Assembly (NCBI GenBank): GCA_005656395.1
Contig: SRSI01000039.1
Location: 108,968 to 172,967, forward strand
Source of the DNA: Strongyloides papillosus
Lineage: Eukaryota > Nematoda > Chromadorea > Rhabditida > Strongyloididae
Direction: 5' to 3'
DNA: 64,000 nucleotides
Position numbers and translations under genes: made by a program. The notes under the pieces are model-generated. The model was not told the origin of the DNA, made no database searches, and saw only the letters and a list, made by a program, of their open reading frames with translations. Positions 11,808 through 23,344 of the stretch are shown here, in pieces; the first letter of the stretch is position 1, and each line of letters starts with the position of its first letter.

Positions 11808-12030
11808 ATGATGTCACCGGAACAGGAAGCTTTTATTTCCAAATTGGACTAAAGACAGGCTGAACTAATAAATGAAATTAAAAAAAAGATATTTTTAAAA
11901 TTAAAACTAATCACAGAACTGGTGCTGTAGAAGTATCACATGAAAGTAGCCGTTACAAGATTTTTAGAGGAATCTTGACAGGATGAATGAAGCTGAAAAA
12001 AAAGTAAAAAATATGAAAGATAATAATTGA
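11808..12030 (+). pseudogene. Dead paralogue of the small coiled-coil gene at 8965
   Basis: The frame starts ATGATGTCACCGGAACAGG, 9 nt after TTTTTTTTTCAG. It tracks the 8965 gene through its start and its central SRYK/SRYR segment, but stops at the codon after KLD, shifts frame and stops again. The conserved splice-acceptor position before the ATG supports a duplicated gene rather than chance similarity. Confidence 0.55.
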
Positions 12031-12716
12031 TGAATTTATTAATTTCAAACGGTTGTTTAATTATTTAAAAAGTTTTTTACTGGTTGTTTTATATTATTTT
12101 TTATGTATTTTTATCCTGTAATAAATAAAATTTTATTTATTATATTCTGTAAATGATTTTATTATTAATTTTATTTATAAAGTTTAAATTTAAAATTAAG
12201 TGAAAATTAATACGTTTTGCTATAAACCTACATAGGGCATTTTTTTATAAACCACACCAGTAATTGTATATTAAACCGACACATGATTTTTTTATAAAAC
12301 CAACATGTGTAAAAAGGTATAAACCGCATAGTGCAGTTTATACAAAAATGCTTATGTAGTTTTATGAAAAATGCATACAGTTGTTTATATCAAACCGCTC
12401 TATGCATTTTTATTAATTATGGGAGGGTGGTCAAACAAAATGCTCGTGCATTGTATATTGTTTTGTAAGGTGGTCGGTCAAATAGAAATGATTTGGTTTT
12501 GTGTGTAGTAAAATGAATTTTACTCAGGTTAACAACTGTTTATATAGTAAAATCTTTTGGGATTTAGTACTCCCGCCATAAAAATCTTTTTGAGAGATTA
12601 AAAAGATCAAACACCACAAATATAACTAATACATCTTTACTTTATATTTGAAAAAAAATCGTCGTACAATGACTTTTCGATGATTTTTCGGTAGAACAAT
12701 TTCGACTCCTCATCGG
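12031..12716. other. Intergenic, imperfect AAACC-type repeats
   Basis: 12225-12410 holds diverged copies of a motif like AAACCnnCATnnnGCATTTTT in both orientations. No gene was seen. Confidence 0.4.
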
Positions 12717-12724
12717 CAAGCCGC

Positions 12725-15700
12725 GGTGGCAAGTCATTTCTTCAATATTTTCTGTCAAAAAGGCAAAACACTATTCCAACCAAAATTATTTTTTATATAC
12801 GCGGCAAAACGTTATTCCAAGATAATAATTTTTACTTATATTTATTGAAAAAAGAAGTTGATTATTAAATTAATGATAAATAAGTAATAGTAAACAAGAG
12901 TTATAAGTACAATTGATATCACTATTTTGTGAATTGTGGAAAATGTGTATTTTTAAATGTATTTTTGATAATTTTATAAAAGTGTACGTATAAATTATTA
13001 TAAATTTGAATTAGCTGTTATTTTTTGGTAGTATATAGTGTATAAATTTATATAGTTCAATTATTAATGGGATTTTTTATATAATTTTAAATGTAATGAA
13101 AAAAATAAAAACAATTATCTACTAATATTTTTTAAAAACGGCAATAACAACTTGATCTTGAGGAAATTCAAAACAGATAGAACATAGAGAGTCGTTTAAT
13201 TGTACCCATGATTTCTCTGAAGAAACATATGCCGTATAATGTTGATTATGATATGTAATAGCTCCACAAATTATATATGGAGTACCGACAAAATCATAAA
13301 CTTTTCTTCTTTCTATTTCTACAGCAGCATCGTTGAATATAGAACTTGAATTTCTATCAATATGTACAAACATATATTGAGGGGCTTTTTTCATTTGTAT
13401 ATGTTCATTAAAATTAGTTTTGTTTAAACAATTTCTACATAAAACTTGATGACATTCATACTTAACATCAAAATATGCCTTAATAAGATTTTCAATTTTA
13501 ACATATCCTGGAGCAGGTTGAGGGATACTGACTCTTAAAAATAAACTTTGAAATGAATAATGAGTTTCATTTTTACATAAATTACAACAGCGTTTAACAT
13601 TAAGTAAACACTTCACTAAATTGTTAAGGTTTTTTTTGCATACTTCCAATTTCAATTCTTCATTTAATTTATCAAAGAAAACTTCCATAAAATCACAAAC
13701 ATCATGCATTTTTGGAGGGACAAAAAATTGTAATATTTTTTCATTTAAATAAAAAGATTGAGGGTCAACAGGTAGTGGATTTTTCTTGTATTCGTTGTAG
13801 AAATTTATAAAATTAACTCTCAATTCATTTTTTGACGTAGAATTTTCATGCTTAAGAATGTTAATTATTTCATCTATTTTGATAATCACCTGTATACCTG
13901 AATTTGCAAAACAATTTAGACCACTATTAATAATACCATTTATATTTGCATGCTTTAATGATTGTGGAATCTTACGAAGAGGATAAACAATTGGTGTTTG
14001 CTCATTTTCAAGAGAATGTTGCTGCGTACTTGGATCAAAAACTTCACAAATATTATCTTCCAAGTTACCATTATAAAGAGATAATGTACCATCAAGATTA
14101 GCTATTATTTCTTCACGAAGAACTAAACGTGACAAAGCATCAAGATAGTTTTCAGTTGTTATTTCTTTACTATCGTAATTATCTTGGAGTTCATTTATTC
14201 TATCATTTAGCAACCGATATGTGCGACGTTTAAGAGAAGGAAAATAACGAGATGAATTAAGTTGTAAACGAACAATTTTAAGTTCAACTTCATCAAGATA
14301 TTCTCTAAGTCTGGACATTGCTTTTTCTATAGTAACGGTATTTGAAACACCAAATCTCTTTACTGTAGAATGGAAAGATTCTGCAACATTTGTGGAACGG
14401 CAACTTTTTCTATATTTACAAAGTGAAGATAGTAAAATATTTGAATAAATCCACTGTTTTTGAAAATAATCAAAAAATTTCTTAACTTTTTCAACTACTA
14501 CATCTTCTAAATCTCCAGAATTGCATATATCATCAAGATCCAATTTAATTTTCTTGTACACTTCAATAATCTCTTTTTCTGGGAGAAATACTAATGAAAA
14601 GACACGGAGAATATAAACACCAAGAATTTTTTCGTGCTTTTTTTTAGGATTCTTCCAAGAGAGATAATCTTTCGTCAAACCAAGACTATTTATTTCACGA
14701 AAAAGAGCATTGCTGTAATGAAAGAAGCAAAGACTAATTTTCTCCTGTGGTATTTCAAAAGTATTCTTTATTGAATTAATTGCAGCATACTCACGATGAA
14801 CAATCCATTCATCAGGTGAAAGAATAGCTTTGTGCTCAATATAGAGAATTCTTTTTAAATAAGAAAAAGCTTCTGTATAAACTGCTTCAGAACTACCTTT
14901 TAAAAATAACATGGCCAACGGAAGCCATATATCTCTTTTTTCTCCGTTACTACATTCTTTTTCTAATTTTCCATGTATCGTATATAATTGAGCATAGTAA
15001 CTTTTATTGACCAACGAATAGCATCCATCAGATAATAAAATTTTACATTCTTTTAACTTTTCCAGCATTGTAGAACTTGAAAACATAATAAAATTTTTTG
15101 ACAAAATTACATCTTCAATTATTGGTCCTAAACCATTCGAAGTATCTCCAAGAAAACGTAGTAGTGGAAATTTAACTGTAGAACTTGAATTTATTGTATA
15201 GCGAATGTAACTATAAAAATCATTCCTATTCATACCATTTAATTGATGATAACGATTGCACATATTTCTTAACTTTGAAGAGTCAATAACATGTTTAAAA
15301 ATATCATGCAAATGTATTCCCCAATTTTCACATAATTGCTTTGTTGAAAATTTAATCCTAGTATAATTTAGTTGAAAGTCAGGAATCAAATTTTCTACTA
15401 AATGCTTTATCAATTCTTCAATTTCTTTACTCATTAACTTTACAAATTTAATTGGAAAGCAGTTAGAACAGTGAAATTTATTTCTACCAGGTTTTAACAC
15501 TTTTTCACTTGATCCATACTCTTGAAAAATAGTGTATGTTTGTCCTTTTTGATTTATTTTTGTAGAATCTTCAACAACAGTACAGCCACTACAACGATAA
15601 TAAAAAAACGTTCCATTTTTAGATTCATTCGTACCATGGCACGTATAAGCATATCCTTCTAGTTCTAATATATCAGCTTCAGGATTACATTTTATAAAAA

Positions 15701-17276
15701 TTTTATTTTTACTGTTACGAAAAGATGTTAAATTTGAAATAAAACTGCCTTCATCAACTATGTAATTAAAGTCAAGAACATCAAATAAAATTCTTTTGCT
15801 TTTATAGTTATTTGAATTGCCATTATTATTTTCATCACTTGAAGATCTATCTAACATATTTTCTGTTGATATGTTTTCGCTATTTACATCAACTGTAGTT
15901 ACGGAAATCTTATTTTTATACTCTTCATATCTTGTTGATGCATCTTCATCTTCTTCTATCAAAACCATTAATTTTTGAAGATTATTTTTTATTGCTTTGT
16001 AACCTTTTTTACAATTTATTTTATCAAGTTCTATTTCCAATTCACTTACATTAACTTGTACATTGTTTTGTGATGCCTAAATATTTTGTAAAATTTTAAA
16101 TTTTATATTAAACATACTTTAAGAACAAATGAAAAAAATAACTCTTCTTCAATTGAATTGGGACGAGGAAAATTTAAAGAATTTGTTGAACTTGATGGAA
16201 AAACTTTACTAACTATTTGAAAATAATTATTTGATTTTTGGAGAATAAGCATACTATAAGGGCAATTTCTTGAGTAGTCATTTGAGATGCAGTTTAATAA
16301 GCTGTATAAGTACCCATTATCATAAATACAAAGATTTACTTTAAGTGATTTTGCTATGTGAGCTTCAAGTTCAAGAATATTTATATCATTGACATCTACA
16401 TTAAGTATATCACTCTTTAGGGAATTCAAACCAAGATCCAAAAAAAGAAGATTTACCCTAATAACATATTATCATTAAATTTAATATTTTTACTACTAAC
16501 ACTTACAATCTTTCATTTGAATTATCAAAAAATATATGTTTAAAAACAGACAATATATTTAAAAACTTTTCTTTTTTAACCTCTACTTTTACTAAGTAAT
16601 TAGATTTTATTCTAGATAAGCCCATTGTTCTACAAAAACTATTCTTACAAACAAATAAGTTTTTATTTTCTTGAAAAAAGGAAGATGTAGATAATACTTC
16701 CGAGATTGATGGTAAAATTGAACTTGTAAATGGTAACGATAATTTATTTCCTAAGTGGTCAATAGATGGAAGCTTATAGTTATCAAGATATTTTGCTTCA
16801 ACTATTTCAAGAAATCCTTTTACATTCATAATTAAGTACCTAGAAAAATATAATTTAACACCTTTTTATAACATAAATTAAAATAGTTGTAATATTAATA
16901 CAGTTTAATTCAATTATAACTATCTTTCTTTTTAGTTTATCGATAAATGGTAGCCAATTATTTAATAACTACCTTTTGATATAAGCTATTTATTATATGT
17001 GGCGAAAAATTATATATAATCTTTCTTTAATTTACTTGGTAAAAGAGTACCTGTGACAATCATTTTTCTTTAGATCAAATTCCAATAAGCATATAAATTA
17101 AATATTATTTTATTTAATAAGAGAGGTATTTTCCCATGTATAAAAATTAATTAATGTATTTGATAATGTCCATTATATGAAAAAGATTATTATTTGGAAA
17201 TGTTCGCGGCAATAATTTTGGTTGGAATAACGTTTTGCCTTTTTGACAGAAAATATTGAAGAAAAGCCTTGCCACC
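12725..17276 (-). mobile_element. Complete MULE (Mutator-like) transposon carrying a transposase-USP gene
   Basis: Terminal inverted repeats of about 70 bp begin GGTGGCAAG. The block TTCTTCAATATTTTCTGTCA is shared by both ends, followed by AAAAAGGCAAAAC and ATTCCAACCAAAATTATT. The direct repeat CAAGCCGC (12717-12724 and 17277-17284) is an 8-bp target duplication that covers the first five nucleotides of the tRNA-Ile gene starting at 17280. The element holds one spliced gene on the minus strand, with 397 bp of 3' flank and about 450 bp of 5' flank. A shorter internally deleted relative lies at about 61732-62657. Confidence 0.9.
13122..16829 (-). CDS. MULE transposase fused to a C-terminal ubiquitin-specific protease domain
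   Basis: Three exons on the minus strand: 16507-16829, 16118-16457 and 13122-16076. The introns are 49 and 41 bp (GTAAGT..TTAG, GTATGT..TTTAG), both frame-keeping, giving about 1205 residues. The ATG at 16829 follows TTTTTCTAG by 10 nt. About residues 360-430 form a Cys/His finger of FLYWCH-like layout. About 560-800 is the MULE transposase core: LLSDG (Asp codon 15027-15029), QLYTIHG, CFFHY and NVAESFH (Glu codon 14379-14381). The usual second Asp is His (14796-14798). The last about 280 residues are a USP (peptidase C19) domain: GIINSGLNCFANSGIQ gives the Cys box (Cys codon 13911-13913), two CxxC pairs follow, and QHYTAYV...NDS gives the His and Asp. USP enzymes remove ubiquitin. MULEs with Ulp1-type proteases are known in plants; a USP fusion is not one I recognise. 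The region about 120-215 loosely recalls an OTU fold. Confidence 0.88.
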
Positions 17277-17279
17277 CAA

Positions 17280-18073
17280 GCCGCCATAGCTCAGTCGGTT
17301 AGGGTAACACGTCAACTCTACAATGCCTTTTTTACCAATTCACCGTGATACATGAAACTCCAAATTTGTGTTAAAAGTACCTTCCAAATAGGTTAAAATA
17401 TGGAGTATTAACAAATATAATAATAAAAAAACATCCAAATCATACTATTTTTATCAATTTGTTGATGTCTTGACCCGTGGTCCCCCTTTAACAAGCATCG
17501 CATAGTCTAGTCCTCATATAAGGAATTAGTAGAAACATTCTACGAATTATTTTTTAACAAAATTTTATTGATACAATCATAATAAAAATTATTTTAAAAA
17601 AAATATTTAATGCAATATTTCTTTGTTTATACAGTTTTACTTTAAGCAAATTCATATTTTTGAAAAAAAAAACACAAAATTTATTTATTTTTCAAAAAGA
17701 CAAAGAAAAAAAATTTTTACCATTTTTTGGAAAAATGTATATACTATGTGTACTTTTGTTTTTTTTAAAGTGACAGAAAAATTTTAAGTGAATGAAATGA
17801 AATAGGTGTAGGGTTGGTACATTTTCGATGTCGTCGGTTTATAAAACCCAGTTTCTCGGTAGTCGAGAATACTGAGGTTTGCATTTTATCAATTGCATAG
17901 TAGAAATATACTATTTCACTATGCAATTTCTAAAATGCATTTTTTGTCAAAAAACCGTGATTTGTCTAAATCACGTTTTTTGACAGAAAATTTTGAATAG
18001 TTGACGTGCACCCGTCGGTTAGAGCGTGGGTCTAATAAGCCCAAGGTCGCAGGTTCGACCCCTGCTGGCGGCA
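17280..18073 (+). tRNA. tRNA-Ile (AAT), interrupted by a transposon in the D loop
   Basis: The 5' part GCCGCCATAGCTCAGTCGG is at 17280-17302. The rest resumes at 18014 and ends with discriminator A at 18073. The anticodon loop is CTAATAA (anticodon AAT) and the T arm reads CAGGTTCGACCCCTG. The acceptor GCCGCCA pairs with TGGCGGC. A 711-bp element sits between the two copies of GTCGGTTAG, so box A and box B of the internal Pol III promoter are far apart and a normal tRNA is unlikely. It is best treated as a disrupted gene. Confidence 0.88.
17303..18013. mobile_element. Non-autonomous TIR element inside tRNA-Ile (family 'GGKNRCACGT')
   Basis: The left end is GGTAACACGTCAACT. The right end on the other strand is GGGTGCACGTCAACT. 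The flanking 9-bp direct repeat is GTCGGTTAG (17294-17302 and 18014-18022), from the tRNA D arm. Subterminal sequence includes GTCAAAAAACG and a long hairpin around 17940-17990. The same termini and a shared interior block (GGTTTTATAAACC...GACAT, in opposite orientation) occur in the element at 29403-30694. A 9-bp duplication points to a MULE-type transposase acting in trans. Confidence 0.82.
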
Positions 18074-19048
18074 TATCTTTTGCCTTTCTTAGCGTTTTTT
18101 ATAAATTATAATGTATTTGTTTTTGTAAATTATCTTTGCTAATTTTTAGAAACAAATAAAATTCAACAAGAGTAATTTTTTTCATTATTTTATTTCTACT
18201 GTTATCAAAATATTTATCAATTATGCTTAGACATAACAAAAAAAATATAAATAATTATTATAATGCATAATTTTACTAAAAAGTTGTAAGTAGTGAATTA
18301 ATAATTATCTATTTTTTAATTTTTAATGATAATGTTTTTATTTTACAATAAAACAGATAAAATTTCATGTTTAAATTTTCCCGAATTTTGCTTGACTGGA
18401 AAATCGTTCTAGGAAATATAAAAATTACAAAAGAAATAATTGTGAAAAAAATAAATTTTATTGTTTTTTTCAGTAAATTAAACTCAATACACGGTAGATA
18501 TATATTTTTTAGATATACGTAAGATAACCCTGACTATTATACATTGGGAAAAGTTAAAATTAAAAAATTTTTGTCAAACTAAAGAAATTTTAAAGTTTCT
18601 TTAGTACAACATTCAAGTAAAAAATATTCCTTGCAAATCCTCCAAATTGTAGGAAAAATTTTCTGCCAATTTTATAGTGTTAAATAAAAAGAAATTCCTT
18701 TATTTTAAATATTTTATAAGAAAAAATCTTGTGATACTCAGTCATTGAATATAAAATTTCAATTATTTAATAAAAAAATATCTTAAAAATGATGATAACC
18801 AATTATTAAGTAACATCATACATATGTATTAAACTCTTTCTACAAATTAACCGTAGAAACATTATAAATCACTATGAAAAAAAGATAACTAACTTTAAGA
18901 ATTAGTTTATTTCTTTTTAGTTGCTCTAAATTTTACCATATATATTATTTTTTTAACATTTGAAATGATTAAAAATACATGGTAGAAATAAATTAAATTG
19001 TTTTAATAACTTGTATTGATTTATATGAAGAATAAAAGCAAAACAATT
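18074..19048. other. A/T-rich spacer between tRNA genes
   Basis: A TTTT run at about 18078 would serve as the Pol III stop for tRNA-Ile. No other feature is seen. Confidence 0.5.
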
Positions 19049-19130
19049 CGCAGCCAGCAGGATTCGAACCTGCGCGGGCAAAGCCCAAGTGATTTCTAAT
19101 CACTCTCCTTAACCGCTCGGACATAGCTGC
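19049..19130 (-). tRNA. tRNA-Ser (AGA)
   Basis: On the minus strand the gene starts GCAGCTATGTCCGAGCGG and ends with discriminator G at 19049. The anticodon stem AGTGA/TCACT encloses the loop TTAGAAA (anticodon AGA). There is a long class II variable arm (TGGGCTTTGCCCG) and a T arm GCAGGTTCGAATCCTGC. All stems pair, so it looks functional. There is no intron. Confidence 0.95.
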
Positions 19131-19261
19131 ACAACCGAGTGCCATCTAATAGGCCACCGAACAAAAATATTTAGTAATAATTTTTGAAATCTTGTTGCAT
19201 ATTATGTAACAAATAATTACCATACATTATTCAAAAAAATGTACAATTTTGCAAAAGACCT

Positions 19262-20839
19262 CACACCGCTAACGCGTAGTATTAAAAACGGGATTTTGCA
19301 AAAATGACGCTTTCCGCGTCGTTTTTGTTAAATTTCATATTTTCGAGGCGCACCGTAAAAGTAATATTAAAATTTTTTCTATTGTTATTTTTATTAAAAA
19401 TTAGGTATTATACTTTTTTAAAAATCCAAAAATTTCAATTTTGAAGGTGTTTTTTACCTCAAAAAATACCCAAAAATGGCACTTTTTGGGACTTTACAGA
19501 GGCTACCACGAGATTTCAAAAAATATGAGATAGGTCTCATTCTATTCCTAAACTTTTTATCTACAACATATTTTTTTTTCAAAGAAGGTTTTATGGCTCG
19601 GAAAAAAGTTATAGGCAAAAAGTAAGTTTACCTTAAAAAGTACCAAATTTTTAATGATAAAGATCGAAAAACCTAATTTTTACGTAATTTTTTTAGTATT
19701 TCTACATTATTTTTTAATAATTAGTATATAAAAGTAAAAAAAATGCAAAAATTCTAAAAATATTACCAATTTCAAAAGTCATGACAATTATTCGTTGTTC
19801 TCATTAAATAAAACTTTTTTTTCATTGTTTTGTGGTATTATAAGTTATATAATGAAAACAAATTGAGTAATTCTTAAGCCATGTATAAAAATTTTTAGTG
19901 TCTTGCTCACTGAAATAACAAAAAGTTCCATAATCACCAATAAATTCAACCAAATGATCAATCAAATATATAATATTTTAGCAATATATTAAATTCTTTA
20001 GTAACAGTTGAATGTTTGTGCAGATTCTTCAAACTTTCAATAAAGATATTCAAAACATTTTGTTAATTCATCAGTAGTGCATAATTACATCTTATATAAA
20101 AGATCCTAAGGCTTTTAGAAAGTTCATTTCTTTTTTTTGTTTGTACATTAGCATGTTTAAATTGATACAGCTGGTTTTAGATCTTAATAAAGCGAATTTT
20201 TTTTTTGCAGGCATATTGAGATAGGTAAATAAATCAAATAATTAAAATAAATTAATTGTTTATGCCTTTATAGCTAACAATTGTTAGCATTTTTAGTCAA
20301 AAATCTCTTTGTTTTAATAAAGAGCCTGTTGGCATTTTTTACATGTTTAATGTTTACTTTTTTTATTTGTTTGCATTCTTCAAAAGTTTTATAATATATA
20401 TTTTTAATTTTAAGTATGTTTTATAACTTTAACAATTATTTTTTATCATTTTTGCAATAAAATTAGGTACTTTTTGAGGTAAACTTACTTTTTGCTTCAT
20501 AACTTTTTTTTGAGCCATAAAACCACCTTTGAAAAAAAAATATGTTATAGATAAGAAAATTAGAAATCGAATAAGACCTATCTCATATTTTTTGAAAACT
20601 CGTGGTAGCCTCTGCAAAGTCCCAAAAAGTGCCATTTTTGGGTATTTTATGAGGTGAAAAACACCTTCAAAATTGAAATTTTTTAATTTTTAAAAAAGTA
20701 TAATACATAATTTTTAATAAAAATAAGAATACAAAATGTTTGAATATCACTTTTACGGTGCGCCCTAAAGTTATAAAAATGCTCCTTCTCCCGCCTAAAT
20801 GCGCGAAAAAACATAAAATCCGGTCATCTTACCGGTGTG
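19262..20839. mobile_element. Foldback-type element with long inverted repeats (about 370 bp)
   Basis: 19262-19640 and 20430-20839 are inverted copies of each other, sharing blocks such as GTGCCATTTTTGGGTATTTT, GGCTACCACGAG and GCGCACCGTAAAAGT. The tips are CACACCGCTAA and CACACCGGTAA. The 4-bp repeat ACCT flanks both sides (19258-19261 and 20840-20843), a possible target duplication. The interior is A/T-rich and non-coding. The short open frame within the right arm is a by-product of the repeat. Confidence 0.7.
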
Positions 20840-20843
20840 ACCT

Positions 20844-22780
20844 GTCAGCTTTAATAATTACCAGTAATCTGTAAAAATATTATAAATTATTTTGGGTACC
20901 TACCAATTTTTGTCTAAATATTCAGGCAAAACATACATATAAAAAAGAACTATTTTTGAAAAAGCAATTATTTTTTTATCTAAAAAAAATATTTCAAAAT
21001 GAGAATTAATTGTTTTTTGTTATAAAAATAATCAAATATCTATTCTTTAAGACATATTAAATAAAATAATTTTAAAAAAATTAATTAAAAATTTATTTTT
21101 TTTCAAATTTTGTGTTTCCCTGTCGATTTCCTATATGGAGTATATTATGAAGGCAGTGCTAAACAAGTGGTGCATTGCACTATCTTTATCAGAAAATAAA
21201 AAAAAATAGTGTAATTTATTTAAAAATTACATAAAATGGATTTCTTTTAACTATCGTTAACACTTTCGTGTAGAGTAAAATGTTCCATTATTTTAGAAAT
21301 CATTCTAAAAAAACTTTTACATATGTACGTTATGCCTGAACGTTCATCTAAGGGTCATTTTAAAAAAAACGTTTTGCCTGAATGTTCATCTAGAAATCTT
21401 TTTTAAACGTATGTTTTGCCTAAACGTTCGGGTGGAATATTCAAGCAAAACGTCTATTATAAAGTGACCTGTAGGTGAAGGTTCAGGCAAAACTACAGTT
21501 TTCCGTTATTTTGTAAGTTTTTCATAGTCATTTCAATTGTTTTATTTTTCGCTTCTCCACAAAGAATCTAGCAATTTTTCAAATACTAAGTGAGAAGAAA
21601 ATTTTTAAACTAAGCAAAATATTATATTGTCGCATAAAATATGACATTTTTCACAAGAATATATGTATTTGGCATTTTAAAGCAATAGTGAAGTAAATTT
21701 TATGACAATTATGTTATCACTTGTGAATTTGTATATAAAGTCTAAATTTTTTTATTGTATCATATATTTCCATTTTTTTACTTTCTAAAATAAAGAGTAA
21801 GTTAATTAGTATCTGTATGTCTTTTTACTATTTTATAGTACGTTTAATGAAAGTATAAGATAAAATCGCTACACTTTTTTTAAAGTAATCATCACCAACA
21901 ACTTATTTTTTTATGCATTACTTATTTAATCTTGATATATTTTTTATAATATTATGCTTATCTTAGAGTATAACTAGTTTTTTATTTTATAAAATAATTT
22001 ACTAGAAGTAAAGATTCCGTGTGATGTTGTTGACATTTTAATGAAGATCATTATTTTAACCAATCTGCTAACAAAGATAAGTTTAAAAATTTTATAAAAA
22101 AATAACAAAAAGCAAAAATTATTATTTAACTACACAAGATATTAACAATTAAAGATATTATTTTAGTATTTAGTTTTATTATAAAAATAAAGGTCATTCT
22201 TTACAATGTACAAAAACGCGGCACCTACCCTATTTGCCTGAACGTTCGGGCAAAACATTTTTTATAAAGTACCTTTTGGTAAACGTTCAGGCAGAACGTT
22301 TTTTATAAAATACTCTTTTTGCCTGAACGTTCAGGCAAAATTACAGTCTGCCAAAAACGCGCATAATTTTATAACTTTTCATAGGTTTGATTTTTAACAA
22401 AGATCTTTTTTAAAGACTTTGTAAAAAAAATTTCGAGCTTCTTTTGAGTATAGTTTTACAAAAAAATGTAATTTCTAACAACTTTATCTATTAAAGCATA
22501 TTAAAAAAGATACTATGATATGTTAATAAATGTTTTTTGTAAGGACATTTACAATCTTACTTAAAAATAACATTTAATCTAATATTTTGGAATGCATTGC
22601 AAAAAATATCTTAAAATTAAAGAAAAAAAACAATATAGCAGAAAAATAAGAGATAATTTTAACAACTTTTCAATTATTGTTTTAATTTTTATGTACGAAG
22701 TAGTTGAGATGAAATTAGTCACAAATAAAAAAATTTAAATTTTATTAAATAGGAAAGATTTATTACATTTCACATGAAAA
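20844..22780. mobile_element. Probable transposon remnant with GCCTGAACGTTCAGGC palindromes
   Basis: Perfect or near-perfect palindromes of the form TTTTGCCTGAACGTTCAGGC occur at about 21330-21500 and again at about 22230-22345, bracketing a core. The stretch 21540-22770 is related to the TA-flanked elements at 33128-34078 and 41745-42883 (shared TTGTCGCATA...ATATATG and TTTATTACATTT blocks). The outer boundaries and a target duplication could not be fixed. Confidence 0.5.
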
Positions 22781-23153
22781 CCTTCATATTTTTTTCTGTA
22801 AAATTTTTTAAAAATATACATATACTAAAATATTTAACAAAAGTAGAACTATTATTTTTTAAATATTACATTAAATTAATGTCAATTATAACACAAAAAA
22901 TATTTATATTTGCAATTAGTCTCACAATCTACTCTAACATAACTTTAATGCATCAAATGCGTAAAAAAATATAGAAAAAATTGTATAAGAAAATAAATTT
23001 TTAATAATTTATCACTATATTTAAAATAAATATAAATTGCATTAAAAATTACTAAACAATTGGAAATTATTATAAAAAGGTAATATAGGTTGAGATAATA
23101 TGATGTAAAAATTTTAATAATATTTTATCTAGAAGTAAAAATGTCCCACCGTG

Positions 23154-23155
23154 GC

Positions 23156-23224
<69 letters not shown>

Positions 23225-23227
23225 GCG
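23154..23227 (+). tRNA. tRNA-Asn (GTT)
   Basis: The acceptor GCCTCCG pairs with CGGGGGC, discriminator G. The anticodon stem TTCGG/CCGAA encloses CTGTTAA (anticodon GTT). The T arm is GTGGTTCAAGCCCAC. All stems pair and box A and box B are intact. The next tRNA gene starts 118 bp downstream on the same strand. TTTTTG right after the gene is a plausible Pol III terminator. Confidence 0.95.
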
Positions 23228-23344
23228 TCCATTTTTGCTTTTAATCACAATTCTTACATGAAATTATTTTAAAATGTTTTTATTAATTTTATTAAAAACT
23301 GTCAAAAATGTATTTTATAAAAAAAAGCAGAGACCGGGAACTCC

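Noticed and set aside
13122..16829. Ciliate-type or other altered genetic code
   Set aside because: Long conserved frames avoid all three stops and use TGG for the expected Trp positions, fitting the standard code.
16103..16829. OTU protease domain in the N-terminal part of the MULE-USP protein
   Set aside because: A loose resemblance near SNNYFQIV, but no catalytic Cys motif and no His at the expected place; mentioned only as a possibility.
20429..20635. Minus-strand frame of 68 codons with a hydrophobic stretch
   Set aside because: It falls in one arm of the foldback element and is broken in the other arm; no sign of coding constraint.
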